DNA of 21,485 bases from an uncultured bacterium (GTDB lineage Bacteria; Patescibacteriota; Minisyncoccia; Spechtbacterales; HO2-43-30), in the NCBI GenBank assembly GCA_913054525.1, contig CAJXHR010000001.1, forward strand, positions 1 to 21,485, read 5' to 3'. A program made the translations under genes and the position numbers. Below, piece by piece: positions 1 through 7,524 of the stretch; position 1 is the first letter of the stretch, and the number at the start of each line of letters is the position of its first letter. Under the pieces are notes generated by a model. That model was not told the origin of the DNA, searched no databases, and was given only the letters and a program-made list of their open reading frames with translations.

Positions 1-72
1 GACACGATGGCGCAGGAGAGGATAGGAGTTGACAAGCTTACGGATTATGTGGTAGAAAAATTACACCCATAG
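1..72 (+). CDS. C-terminal end of an unidentified protein (partial)
   Basis: Frame 1 is open from the window edge to a TAG at 70-72, giving 23 residues that end in DKLTDYVVEKLHP. This looks like an amphipathic terminal helix, but it is too short to assign to a family. It lies 22 bp upstream of the aquaporin start in the same direction, with no terminator between, so the two are probably co-transcribed. The assignment as coding rests only on the open frame and the operon-like spacing. Confidence 0.5.
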   Translation, partial: DTMAQERIGVDKLTDYVVEKLHP

Positions 73-94
73 CACTTTTACAAGGAGGCGCGTT

Positions 95-814
95 GTGGCA
101 GGTAAAAAGATAGAGCTTGATTTTGCTCCGTATCTAGCGGAGTTTATAGCTACATTTGTTTTTGTGTTCATCGGAGCCGGCTCAATAGTAGCTGCAAGCT
201 ATTTTAACAACTTTGATGGCGTAGCAATTGCCGCGGCGCACGGGTTTACGATATTTATAATGGCCGCAGCGACCGCGAATGTTTCCGGCGGGCATATAAA
301 TCCTGCGGTTACCTGGGCGATGATGTGGCGGGGCCTATTTTCAAAAGATTTTAGTTTGATAAAGGGTTTTGGGTATATAATGGCCCAGTGCGCTGGCGCG
401 GCTTGCGGCGTAGGTATGCTCTATAGCGTGACGAGTTTTTTGGATGGCGGAATGGTGGCAGCTGATGCGGTGAACTTTGGGACTCCGGGCCTAACGAACG
501 GGTTGGAGAGTCACGGCGGATTCTTGCTCGAGATGATTTTTGGATTTATTTTGGTATTCGTGATCCTGCGGACAGCTGTCCAAGATAAACTTTCTTGGGC
601 TCCATTTGCTATTGGCATGACAGTATTCGTATTGGCGCTCATGGGAGGGCCTCTCACTGGCGCCGCAATGAACCCGGCTCGCTGGTTTGGACCGGCAATT
701 ATTTCCGGCACATTGGACAATGCTTTAATTTACATTTTCGCTCCTATGTCAGGGGCAGTAATCGCGGTGTTTGCTAATTGGCTTATTTCAAGAAAACATC
801 AAAGCCCCGAATAA
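95..814 (+). CDS. Aquaporin / MIP-family channel
   Basis: Membrane channel of 239 aa for water and/or small neutral solutes, the usual length for bacterial MIP proteins. Both half-helix motifs are intact: NPA at 69-71 (GGHINPAV) and NPAR at 193-196, with hydrophobic helices throughout. Aligning by eye with AqpZ/GlpF, the aromatic/arginine filter would be H49, A181, A190 and R196. This is wider than the AqpZ F-H-T-R set and resembles plant TIP channels, so solutes such as ammonia, urea or glycerol are possible (inference). The start is GTG, chosen because AAGGAGG at 82-88 is correctly spaced before it. The gene follows the partial gene at 1-72, and a terminator overlaps its stop. The family is certain; the substrate is not. 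Confidence 0.93.
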   Translation: MAGKKIELDFAPYLAEFIATFVFVFIGAGSIVAASYFNNFDGVAIAAAHGFTIFIMAAATANVSGGHINPAVTWAMMWRGLFSKDFSLIKGFGYIMAQCAGAACGVGMLYSVTSFLDGGMVAADAVNFGTPGLTNGLESHGGFLLEMIFGFILVFVILRTAVQDKLSWAPFAIGMTVFVLALMGGPLTGAAMNPARWFGPAIISGTLDNALIYIFAPMSGAVIAVFANWLISRKHQSPE

Positions 815-832
815 TCTGGGGCTTTTTATTTT
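801..832 (+). terminator. Rho-independent terminator after the aquaporin gene
   Basis: AAAGCCCC (801-808) pairs with GGGGCTTT (818-825) around a 9-nt loop, followed by a T-rich tract. The stem includes the last codons and the stop of the aquaporin gene (TAA 812-814 lies in the loop). The next promoter begins within about 20 bp. Confidence 0.85.
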
Positions 833-842
833 GGTGTGATTT

Positions 843-851
843 TGCTATAAT
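843..851 (+). promoter_or_regulatory. Extended -10 promoter of the M16 peptidase gene
   Basis: TGCTATAAT is a perfect extended -10 element. I see no good -35 box at 16-18 bp spacing; that region is the preceding terminator. The -10 ends 11 bp before the ATG at 863 and there is no Shine-Dalgarno site, so the mRNA should start within about 5 nt of the start codon (leaderless or nearly so). Confidence 0.75.
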
Positions 852-862
852 CAACACAAAAT

Positions 863-2146
863 ATGTCACCTGCTATAAACTATCAAAAAACAACTCTCAA
901 AAACGGCGTGCGGGTTATTGTAGCGCCGATGGAGAATACCAGGGCGGTTACCGTGCTTGTGCTTTTTGGGACAGGATCTAAATACGAGACAAAAAAAATA
1001 AACGGCGTCTCTCATTATTTGGAGCATATGTTTTTCAAAGGGACAGAAAAGCGTCCCAAGACAATTGACATAAGCTCGCTTCTTGATGGTGTCGGAGGAG
1101 AATTCAACGCCTTTACCAGTGAGGAGTTCACGGGCTATTATGTAAAGGTAGCGACGGCACATTTTGATTTGGCGCTTGATGTCGTTTCCGACATACTTTT
1201 ACATTCAAAATTTGATGCCAAGGAGGTGAATCGCGAGCGCGGAGTGATTGTTGAGGAAATCAATATGAGGAACGACAACCCCATGCAAAAGGTGATGGAG
1301 CTGTGGAACGCGCTCCTTTATGGCGATCAGCCCGCCGGCTGGCCGGTAGCAGGCACAAAAGAAACGATGGCGGGAATTAAGCGCAAGGATATAATAGATT
1401 ATTTCAACAAGCAATATGTGGGTGATAACGCGGTTGTAACTGTCGCGGGCAATACGAAAGACGGAGATGCGCTAAAAAAGGTTGAAAAATATTTTTCCCC
1501 CCTTAGGCCGGGTAAATCCTACGATAAGGGAGAAGTCAGAGATGTGCAAAATCATCCGGCAGTACTTTTACACACAAAGCAGACCGACCAGACGCATGTA
1601 TGCCTGGGTGCGAGAGGGTTTAATCTATTCGATCCTCGTAAATATGCAGCCCAGCTTATGGCAACGGTCTTGGGCGGAGGGATGAGCTCCCGGATGTTTA
1701 TAAGCGTGCGAGAGCGCAAGGGGCTTGTCTACTATGTATCTACAATGTGTGATTCGGACACGGATACAGGGTCTATTCTTACTCGCGCAGGCATTGATAA
1801 TACAAAGGTAGAGAAGGCTGTTGCGACAATTGTTTCCGAATACAAAAAAATAAAACGGGAGAAGGTATCCGACTCCGAACTTAAAAAGGCAAAAAATTAT
1901 ATCCGTGGCAAGACATACCTTGGCCTTGAGGCCTCGGATGATGTCGCGGAGTTTCTTGGGGGACAGGAGATACTGGAGAATCAAATACTTTCTACGGAAG
2001 AAATATTAAAGCACTTGGAGAGCGTCACGCCCAAGCAAGTTCAGGGCGTTGCGAGGGAGATGTTTGTGCCCGAACATATGAACCTAGCGCTTGTTGGCCC
2101 ATTTGAAGATAAAAGTAAATTTGAAGAGTTGATTGGAGAAATATGA
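863..2146 (+). CDS. M16 family zinc metallopeptidase (processing-peptidase-like)
   Basis: Single-unit M16 (pitrilysin/insulinase/MPP-like) peptidase of 427 aa. The inverted zinc motif HxxEH is intact at H51-Y-L-E54-H55 (GVSHYLEHMFFKG), with the distal Glu ligand at E131/E132 (GVIVEEINM), which fits the HxxEH-X76-E spacing of the family. The C-terminal half (about 200-427) is the second, non-catalytic M16 repeat, with ERKGLVYYV near 285. No signal peptide is seen, so it is probably cytoplasmic. Relatives such as B. subtilis MlpA/YmxG and mitochondrial MPP act on peptides or processed precursors. The stop overlaps the next start (ATGA), so it is coupled to the AI-2E permease gene. The exact substrate is unknown. 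Confidence 0.93.
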   Translation: MSPAINYQKTTLKNGVRVIVAPMENTRAVTVLVLFGTGSKYETKKINGVSHYLEHMFFKGTEKRPKTIDISSLLDGVGGEFNAFTSEEFTGYYVKVATAHFDLALDVVSDILLHSKFDAKEVNRERGVIVEEINMRNDNPMQKVMELWNALLYGDQPAGWPVAGTKETMAGIKRKDIIDYFNKQYVGDNAVVTVAGNTKDGDALKKVEKYFSPLRPGKSYDKGEVRDVQNHPAVLLHTKQTDQTHVCLGARGFNLFDPRKYAAQLMATVLGGGMSSRMFISVRERKGLVYYVSTMCDSDTDTGSILTRAGIDNTKVEKAVATIVSEYKKIKREKVSDSELKKAKNYIRGKTYLGLEASDDVAEFLGGQEILENQILSTEEILKHLESVTPKQVQGVAREMFVPEHMNLALVGPFEDKSKFEELIGEI

Positions 2147-3156
2147 ACAAACAGGTTTTAGACATATCGACTTCGAGCATCATACGCGTGTTTGCGGTAC
2201 TTCTTGTTATTGGTTTTATCTTTGCAATCTGGGAAATTCTGGCCAGCGTATTTTTAGCGATTGTAATTGCCGCCGGCATGGAGCCGGCAATACGGGCAAT
2301 GTCAAAAGTTAAAATACCAAGATTTATTTCAGCGATTATTATATATGTGGGTGCGCTTGCGGTAATAACAGCAGTATTTTATACAGTATTTCCGACTTTG
2401 CTCAATGAAGTGAAACAGTTGTCAACGGATTTCCCCGAAGATTACGCTAGTATAATAGTAAGCATTGAGGAGTTCTTCGGAAAAACTCCTGTGGACATAG
2501 ACGTAAAGCAGCAAATAGGAGGATTTTTAGGAGGGATTCAGGAGAGCATATCAGCCGGATCTCCTAATATTTTTGCCTTTTTCTCCAATCTTTTTGGAGG
2601 TCTCGTGTCTTTTGCTCTGGTATTTGTTATATCTTTTTATTTGGCGCTCCAGAAAGACGGCATCGAGCATTTTATAAAATCAGTCTTGCCCGCAAGTCAT
2701 CAGGAATACGCGGTAGACTTATGGACACGAGTGCAATACAGGTTTGGGAAATGGTTTCAGGGACAGCTTCTACTTGCTCTTTTCGTCGGGATGCTGATGT
2801 TTGCTGTGCTTTGGTCTATGGGGGTAAAATACGCGCTATCGATTGCGTTTCTGGTCGCGGTGCTCGAAATAATACCGGTGATAGGGCCTATAATAGCCGG
2901 CCTCATTGCCCTTGTGCTTATATCTTTTCAGTCGCCGATGCTTGCAATTGGCGCGGTGATCGCGTATGTCCTTATTGAGCAAATTCAGCAGCATATATTC
3001 CTGCCGCGTGTTATGTCGCGCGCGATAGGGCTCAATCCAATAATAATCATAGTAGCATTGCTTATTGCGGCAAAGCTTATAGGATTTTGGGGACTTATAC
3101 TCGCAATACCTATCGCTGTGACAATTTCGGAGTTCGTAAGGGACTTTAGAAAATGA
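2143..3156 (+). CDS. AI-2E family transporter (PerM/YtvI-like permease)
   Basis: Polytopic membrane protein of 337 aa, the usual size for the AI-2E transporter (UPF0118) family. Hydrophobic helices lie near 13-35, 50-75, 145-170 and through most of 205-330. The conserved C-terminal pore-region motif is present (ALSIAFLVAVLEIIPVIGP, followed by IAGLIALVL). Members include autoinducer-2 exporters and Na+/H+ antiporters, so the family name should not be read as proven AI-2 transport. The start overlaps the M16 stop by 4 bp (ATGA), indicating translational coupling. Its 3' end overlaps the convergent gene at 3146-3637 by 11 bp. Confidence 0.92.
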   Translation: MNKQVLDISTSSIIRVFAVLLVIGFIFAIWEILASVFLAIVIAAGMEPAIRAMSKVKIPRFISAIIIYVGALAVITAVFYTVFPTLLNEVKQLSTDFPEDYASIIVSIEEFFGKTPVDIDVKQQIGGFLGGIQESISAGSPNIFAFFSNLFGGLVSFALVFVISFYLALQKDGIEHFIKSVLPASHQEYAVDLWTRVQYRFGKWFQGQLLLALFVGMLMFAVLWSMGVKYALSIAFLVAVLEIIPVIGPIIAGLIALVLISFQSPMLAIGAVIAYVLIEQIQQHIFLPRVMSRAIGLNPIIIIVALLIAAKLIGFWGLILAIPIAVTISEFVRDFRK

Positions 3157-3637
3157 GAAAGTATAGCGCAAGCAAGACGGCGATTGCTTGAGTAGAGAGG
3201 CCTATGCGCAGGGGCGGGAGCCCCATTTTTTTATCGAAGTGAATTTTTTGGTGCAGTGCCGAAAATGAATTTAAAAATTTTGAAACAAGTCCATTTTTTT
3301 GTTTCAGGAAGAGAAGGAAAGACATGCCGTCGGGGAGAGCGCCTAAGAATCCGCCTAATGCCCAAGCGGCAAAAGGAATATTTTCTTTGCTTATGGCAAC
3401 AACAATAAAAAGGACAAGGTACCCCGCGCCAAAATCAAGCGCTACACGCTGCAATATAGGCATGCAATATTTTATCCCCCTGGTTTTTATTTGCTTTAGG
3501 GGTTCTACCGAATACTCCGAATGCGGGATCCTGTCTAAAATAAAATGAGACAGAAACGCAAGCAAAAGCCCAAGAAATATATTGGGAGTGCTTGCGGCAA
3601 CTGCCGCACCGACAATGATGTGGGAAGCGAGTAGCAT
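3146..3637 (-). CDS. Small membrane protein with H/D metal-site pattern (YdjM/DUF457-like)
   Basis: Protein of 163 aa with about four hydrophobic stretches (near 8-32, 70-83, 90-108 and 147-163). The N-terminal pattern H6 ... SH31FILD35RIPH39 resembles the metal-dependent membrane hydrolase family of E. coli YdjM (DUF457). A second D appears in GALPDG near 100. The family assignment is by motif only and moderately uncertain; no activity can be claimed. It converges on the AI-2E permease gene with an 11-bp overlap and no terminator between them. It diverges from metG across only 31 bp. A TATAAT on the minus strand (3651-3646) lies 8 nt before its ATG, so the transcript is probably leaderless. 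Confidence 0.75.
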   Translation of the reverse strand: MLLASHIIVGAAVAASTPNIFLGLLLAFLSHFILDRIPHSEYSVEPLKQIKTRGIKYCMPILQRVALDFGAGYLVLFIVVAISKENIPFAAWALGGFLGALPDGMSFLLFLKQKNGLVSKFLNSFSALHQKIHFDKKMGLPPLRIGLSTQAIAVLLALYFLIF

Positions 3638-3668
3638 AATTTCTGATTATATTGTATACCATAAATAG
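3638..3668. promoter_or_regulatory. Overlapping divergent promoters, leaderless pair
   Basis: This 31-bp gap must hold promoters for both the minus-strand membrane gene and metG. On the minus strand TATAAT lies at 3651-3646. On the plus strand TATATT (3648-3653) or TATACC (3655-3660) are the -10 candidates. The -10 boxes of the two directions overlap or nearly so, so the two transcripts probably compete. Neither gene has a Shine-Dalgarno site here. Confidence 0.55.
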
Positions 3669-5159
3669 ATGAAAAAAAAGTTTTATATCACAACAGCAAT
3701 TGACTATGTCAACGCAAGCCCTCATTTGGGCCATGCCTTCGAGAAGGTACAGGCTGATGTGCTGGCTAGATATCATCGCGCTTTGGGCGAGGAAGTTTTC
3801 TTTTTGACCGGTACCGATGAGCATGGGGCGAAAATAGCACGGGCCGCCGAAGATGCAGGTATTCCGGTAAAGAAATTCGTAGATAAAAACGCCAAAGTAT
3901 TTCAAGGGCTTGTAAAAGCGTTAAATATTTCAAATGATTATTTTATACGAACGAGCGACAAAGAGGTGCATTGGCCAGGGGCGCAAAAAATGTGGAAGGC
4001 GCTCGCGGATTCAGGAGACATCTATAAGAAACAATACAAAGGCCTTTATTGCGTGGGGCATGAAGCGTTTGTTACCAGAAAAGATTTAGTGGACGGCAAG
4101 TGTGCGCTTCATAAAAAAGAGCCGGAGATAATAGAGGAAGAAAATTATTTTTTCCGGCTTTCAAAATATTCCAAACAAATTGAGAGTGCGATAAAGAGCG
4201 ACAAATTCCGGATAGTTCCAAGCGCGTCAAAAAATGAAATTTTGCGGCTTCTTGAAAGCGGACTTGAGGACGTGAGTTTTTCTCGACCGAGCAAGGACTT
4301 GAGCTGGGGAGTGCCGGTGCCCGGCGACAGCGAGCACACTATGTATGTCTGGAGCGATGCTCTCGTAAACTATCTATCCGCCATCGGTTATGGCCATAGC
4401 GATGCAAAGAGCAGGTCTAATCTCAAAAGATATTGGCCTGCTGATGTGCAGGTAATCGGCAAAGATATTTTACGTTTTCATGCCGCAATCTGGCCGGGAA
4501 TGCTGCTTTCAGCCGAGAAGCCGTTGCCTAAAATTTTATTCGTGCACGGATTTATCAGCGTGGGCGGCGAGAAGATGTCAAAGTCGCTCGGCAATGTTAT
4601 TGATCCGTTTTCTCTTATTGAAAAATATGGAACCGATGCGGTGCGGTATCATTTGCTTCGCGAAATACCACCTACAAACGACGGCGATTTTACCTATGAG
4701 AAATTTGAAGAAAGATACAAGTCCGACTTGGCAAAAGGGCTCGGCAATTTCACTGCGCGCGTGGTTAATCTTGGCGCGAGGCATATAATGGGCAGTTTCG
4801 CACCGCGCGAAAACAGAAAGACCAAAAAAGAAATCGAAGAAACATGGATACACTATCGCAAGTCAATGGAGGAATTTAGATTTGATGAAGCATTGCAAGC
4901 GGTATGGGGCCTAACCTCATATGGCGATAAGTTTGTTGATGAATCCAAGCTTTGGGAACTGCCCCAAAAAGACCGTAAAAAATTTAACCTGTATATAGCC
5001 GAGCTTTGTACGATTCTGGCGAATATCGCCCTGCTTCTCCAGCCGTTTTTGCCCGAGACCTCACAAGCAATTGCAAAGCAGCTGGGTATTAAGCTGGAGG
5101 ACAAAAAACCCCGGAAATTTAAATTAAAGAAAGGGGAGTCATTGTTCCCAATGGTATAA
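3669..5159 (+). CDS. metG: Methionyl-tRNA synthetase
   Basis: Class I aminoacyl-tRNA synthetase of 496 aa charging tRNA-Met in the cytoplasm. The HIGH box is H19-L-G-H22 (ASPHLGHAFEK) and KMSKS is at 302-306. FLTGTDEHG near 45-53 and the WSDALVNYLSA region near 228-238 are typical of MetRS. The connective-peptide zinc site reads C128-x2-H131 ... C145-x2-H148. Thermus-type enzymes have a Cys where H131 lies, so this looks like a Cys-to-His ligand swap rather than loss of the site. There is no C-terminal EMAP-II/Trbp111-like extension. The ATG has no ribosome site and sits directly after a -10-like sequence. The last codons overlap the tatD promoter. Confidence 0.97.
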   Translation: MKKKFYITTAIDYVNASPHLGHAFEKVQADVLARYHRALGEEVFFLTGTDEHGAKIARAAEDAGIPVKKFVDKNAKVFQGLVKALNISNDYFIRTSDKEVHWPGAQKMWKALADSGDIYKKQYKGLYCVGHEAFVTRKDLVDGKCALHKKEPEIIEEENYFFRLSKYSKQIESAIKSDKFRIVPSASKNEILRLLESGLEDVSFSRPSKDLSWGVPVPGDSEHTMYVWSDALVNYLSAIGYGHSDAKSRSNLKRYWPADVQVIGKDILRFHAAIWPGMLLSAEKPLPKILFVHGFISVGGEKMSKSLGNVIDPFSLIEKYGTDAVRYHLLREIPPTNDGDFTYEKFEERYKSDLAKGLGNFTARVVNLGARHIMGSFAPRENRKTKKEIEETWIHYRKSMEEFRFDEALQAVWGLTSYGDKFVDESKLWELPQKDRKKFNLYIAELCTILANIALLLQPFLPETSQAIAKQLGIKLEDKKPRKFKLKKGESLFPMV

Positions 5160-5160
5160 T
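5152..5160 (+). promoter_or_regulatory. Extended -10 promoter of tatD inside the metG stop region
   Basis: TGGTATAAT is an extended -10 element that overlaps the last Met-Val codons and the TAA stop of metG (5157-5159). Only 6 bp separate it from the tatD ATG at 5167, so initiation should fall on or next to the ATG. No Shine-Dalgarno site is present. Confidence 0.7.
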
Positions 5161-5166
5161 TAGTTT

Positions 5167-6027
5167 ATGGCAGAGTTTGAACCAAAACTTATAGACACTC
5201 ACGGCCATGTGAATTTTAATGCATTTAAGGATGATGGCGACGAGGTGATAAAAAGAGCGCTTGATGCGGGAGTCGGTATCATAATGCCCGGTTCGCAGAT
5301 CGATACTTCGAAAAGGGCCGTCGAGTACGCGGAAAAATTGAACCATCCGTATATTAGGGCCGCAGTAGGTCTTCATCCCATACACCTCGAAGATATCGAG
5401 GTTGATGACAGCGAGGTTGAGGGGCAGGTGAAGTTCCACACAAGAAAAGAAGATTTCAGGCGGGCGGCATACGAGGATTTACTGAAATCAAGCGATAAAA
5501 TAGTTGCAATGGGCGAAGTCGGCCTTGATTACTGGCGGCTCCCGGAAGACGAAAGAGAACTAGAGTTTTATAAAGAGCGTCAAATTGATACCCTAAACAG
5601 CCAGCTTGACCTTGCGCTTGATTACAAAAAGCCCGCAATACTTCACTGCAGAAAAGCGCATGACGATTTATTGTCTATACTGGAGAGCCACGGAATCACC
5701 AATGCGATAAGGCCTCCCGGCGTTATACATTGCTACACGGGAAACAAAAATCAATTAAATGCTTTTCTTGCTCTTGGATGGTACATCGGCTATAACGGCA
5801 TTATTTTTAAACTTAATTTAGACAATGTAATAAAAGAAACGCCGCTTGACAGGATTCTTTTGGAGACAGACTCTCCCTATTTGACGCCACCAAATGCCGG
5901 TACGGAGCGTAACGAGCCAATTTTCGTAAAGCATGTGGCAGAGAAAATCGCCGAGATAAAACAGGTTTCGTTCGAGGAAGTAGCGCGTCAGACGAGGGAG
6001 AATACCCGGAAAGTATTTGGCATATAG
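5167..6027 (+). CDS. tatD: TatD family metal-dependent DNase/hydrolase
   Basis: Amidohydrolase-fold (TIM-barrel) phosphoesterase of 286 aa, slightly longer than the usual 255-265 aa. The metal ligands are in order: H12-G-H14 (IDTHGHVNF), E117 (MGEVGLDY), H160 (AILHCRKA), H188 (GVIHCYTG) and D235 (LLETDSPYLTP). The extra length is mainly an acidic/basic insert around 76-105. TatD proteins are 3'-5' exonucleases or D-aminoacyl-tRNA deacylase-like enzymes; which activity applies here is not visible. It lies 7 bp after metG, the common metG-tatD neighbourhood, but has its own -10 box. Confidence 0.93.
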   Translation: MAEFEPKLIDTHGHVNFNAFKDDGDEVIKRALDAGVGIIMPGSQIDTSKRAVEYAEKLNHPYIRAAVGLHPIHLEDIEVDDSEVEGQVKFHTRKEDFRRAAYEDLLKSSDKIVAMGEVGLDYWRLPEDERELEFYKERQIDTLNSQLDLALDYKKPAILHCRKAHDDLLSILESHGITNAIRPPGVIHCYTGNKNQLNAFLALGWYIGYNGIIFKLNLDNVIKETPLDRILLETDSPYLTPPNAGTERNEPIFVKHVAEKIAEIKQVSFEEVARQTRENTRKVFGI

Positions 6028-6050
6028 CACCCGGTATCAAGAGATAATAA

Positions 6051-6078
6051 AACCCCCGGTTTCCGCCGAGGGTTGTTT
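6051..6078. terminator. Bidirectional terminator between tatD and the IDO-like gene
   Basis: AACCCCCGG (6051-6059) pairs with CCGAGGGTT (6066-6074) with one mismatch and a 6-nt loop. It is flanked by TTTT on the plus strand and TTTTATTAT on the minus strand. It serves the two convergent genes tatD (+) and the IDO-like gene (-). Confidence 0.75.
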
Positions 6079-7295
6079 TAGTATATAAGAGCATTTCGTC
6101 TATCCATGGTCATATCGTGCAGAAGGGTGAGGTGCGGGCTCCCTGTTCCACGAGTTTCTCCGAACCTTCCAATGTTACCGAATGATTGGTTGTCATGTTC
6201 CGTGCCCCAATCCACCATGGTAAATATTACCATATTGTAGCCCATAGCAAGCTCCTGATTGTCTCGATTCGCCAGGACAAACTCGCGAATCCGTGAATTC
6301 TCGAGGCCGGATATAAGCTCCCTGGACTCTTTGGGCATTTTTTGCCTCATCAAGAGACGGTACTCATTTGAGGTTTCCCGATGCACGACCCCCATTATAT
6401 TGTCTTCCACCTGCTGGCTTTGTCTATTGCCCCCGGTTTGCCCGCCAAAGTTTTGGGGCTGATCTTTGATTTCTTCTACTCCTTCATAGATGACATTCCT
6501 TGGGAACGGGTAAAACATTCTTACCCGTTCAAAGTATGTCCCGGCATCCATGTCGGCCATCCTCTTGAGCACCGCGACTCTTCTTAACAGCGGCAGAGCT
6601 GCCTCCTTAAAGCACTGTATCATGTAGTCGACAGGGATGTCTTCAAACGGGTATTGGCTTAGCAAATACGCCCTGAAAAGGTGCGGGTACGCAGGCGCTT
6701 CCGTGGCTTGCACGGAATGGTGTACCCGTAGGAACCATTTTTCATCCTTTTCTCCCGTGAATGTGTGAATTGTCCCGAAGTCCTCCGGTTTCGTCGGGTC
6801 GTAACCTGGTTTCTTTGTGTTGTTCCATAGCCCGAGCAATATATATGATAATGTCGGGTCCATGCCTGTTATTTTACCAAGTTTCCAAAGAGGTGTAGCA
6901 AGCTGCGCGGGCATAAATTTGGTGCTCTCGTCCGCCTGGAGATCCTGCACGGTTTGGTAACCAAGCTTTTCTTTGAAATACGCGTGCATAGTCATCCCCA
7001 GGTCCAGGAAAAGATGGTACTGGCTTTCCCTGGGCAAGTCGTCCACCGGCCAATCGGATACTTTTAGTTGATTTACGGCATTCTCGACCTTGTTTATGCT
7101 TGTAAGTCCCGGCAAAGAAGATGCCATACGGTGTATATGTTCAAGATACGTATCTCGCTTTCGGTTGCCGGTATTATGCGGCAGATCTTGGAAAGGACTT
7201 TCTGCCATAAAGCCGGTTTCGTAAGAAATGCCGTAATTTTTCATCATTTGATGCGCGTCGTTTTCTGCCTGCTTAATGATCTGGATTGATTCCAT
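6078..7295 (-). CDS. Indoleamine 2,3-dioxygenase-like heme protein
   Basis: Protein of 405 aa, close to eukaryotic IDO length. By eye it matches IDO through most of its length. LATPLWKLGKITGMDPTLSY (132-151) corresponds to the IDO segment around its PPILTYADCVL motif. VIYEGVEE (268-275) and GGQTGGNRQSQ (284-294) follow. MRQKMPKESRELI and NSRIREFVL (about 316-341) match MRRYMPPAHRNFL and NPSVREFVL. RGTG at 382-385 matches the IDO GTGGT loop. H367 aligns with the proximal heme His. IDO opens the tryptophan ring with O2 to give N-formylkynurenine. The related PrnB fold cannot be excluded. It is last in the operon with alanine dehydrogenase; AAGGAGG overlaps the upstream stop and sets the ATG. 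Kynurenine-pathway partners are not in the window. Confidence 0.75.
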   Translation of the reverse strand: MESIQIIKQAENDAHQMMKNYGISYETGFMAESPFQDLPHNTGNRKRDTYLEHIHRMASSLPGLTSINKVENAVNQLKVSDWPVDDLPRESQYHLFLDLGMTMHAYFKEKLGYQTVQDLQADESTKFMPAQLATPLWKLGKITGMDPTLSYILLGLWNNTKKPGYDPTKPEDFGTIHTFTGEKDEKWFLRVHHSVQATEAPAYPHLFRAYLLSQYPFEDIPVDYMIQCFKEAALPLLRRVAVLKRMADMDAGTYFERVRMFYPFPRNVIYEGVEEIKDQPQNFGGQTGGNRQSQQVEDNIMGVVHRETSNEYRLLMRQKMPKESRELISGLENSRIREFVLANRDNQELAMGYNMVIFTMVDWGTEHDNQSFGNIGRFGETRGTGSPHLTLLHDMTMDRRNALIY

Positions 7296-7305
7296 TTCCC
7301 CCTCC

Positions 7306-7509
7306 TTACATATACTGTTCGCGTCTTTGGTTTTCCAGGTTCACTGCTTTCCACCGGATGTCAGAGGCAGCTTTTTCTATGAGGCGGAAAAGCAAACTGT
7401 CTTCGTTTTCTCCCGGCCTGACGAGCTGGATTTTTATATCTTGCGGCAAGTCAAACAGCAATCTCGGAACAACATACTGCGCGATTTTTCTTGCTTCTTT
7501 AAGTTCCAT
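7306..7509 (-). CDS. Small hypothetical protein (67 aa) between ald and the IDO-like gene
   Basis: Open frame of 67 aa, highly charged and probably helical (starts MELKEARKIAQYVV, ends ENQRREQYM). No family is recognised. Support is positional: it begins 15 bp after the ald stop, and its TAA forms part of the TAAGGAGG ribosome site of the IDO-like gene, an arrangement expected for a real middle cistron. Its own ribosome site is weak (AGCGGTACGAA). It could be a small partner protein of one of its neighbours, but nothing in the sequence shows this. Confidence 0.6.
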   Translation of the reverse strand: MELKEARKIAQYVVPRLLFDLPQDIKIQLVRPGENEDSLLFRLIEKAASDIRWKAVNLENQRREQYM

Positions 7510-7524
7510 TTCGTACCGCTTTTG

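Noticed and set aside
1625..1984. Open frames opposite the M16, ACAD and other genes
   Set aside because: They lie fully antisense or out of frame within clear conserved genes, with no ribosome sites or recognisable protein features.
6078..7295. PrnB-type (pyrrolnitrin) enzyme
   Set aside because: The MRxxMP...IREFV and RGTG blocks fit IDO better, and no pyrrolnitrin genes are nearby; kept only as an alternative.
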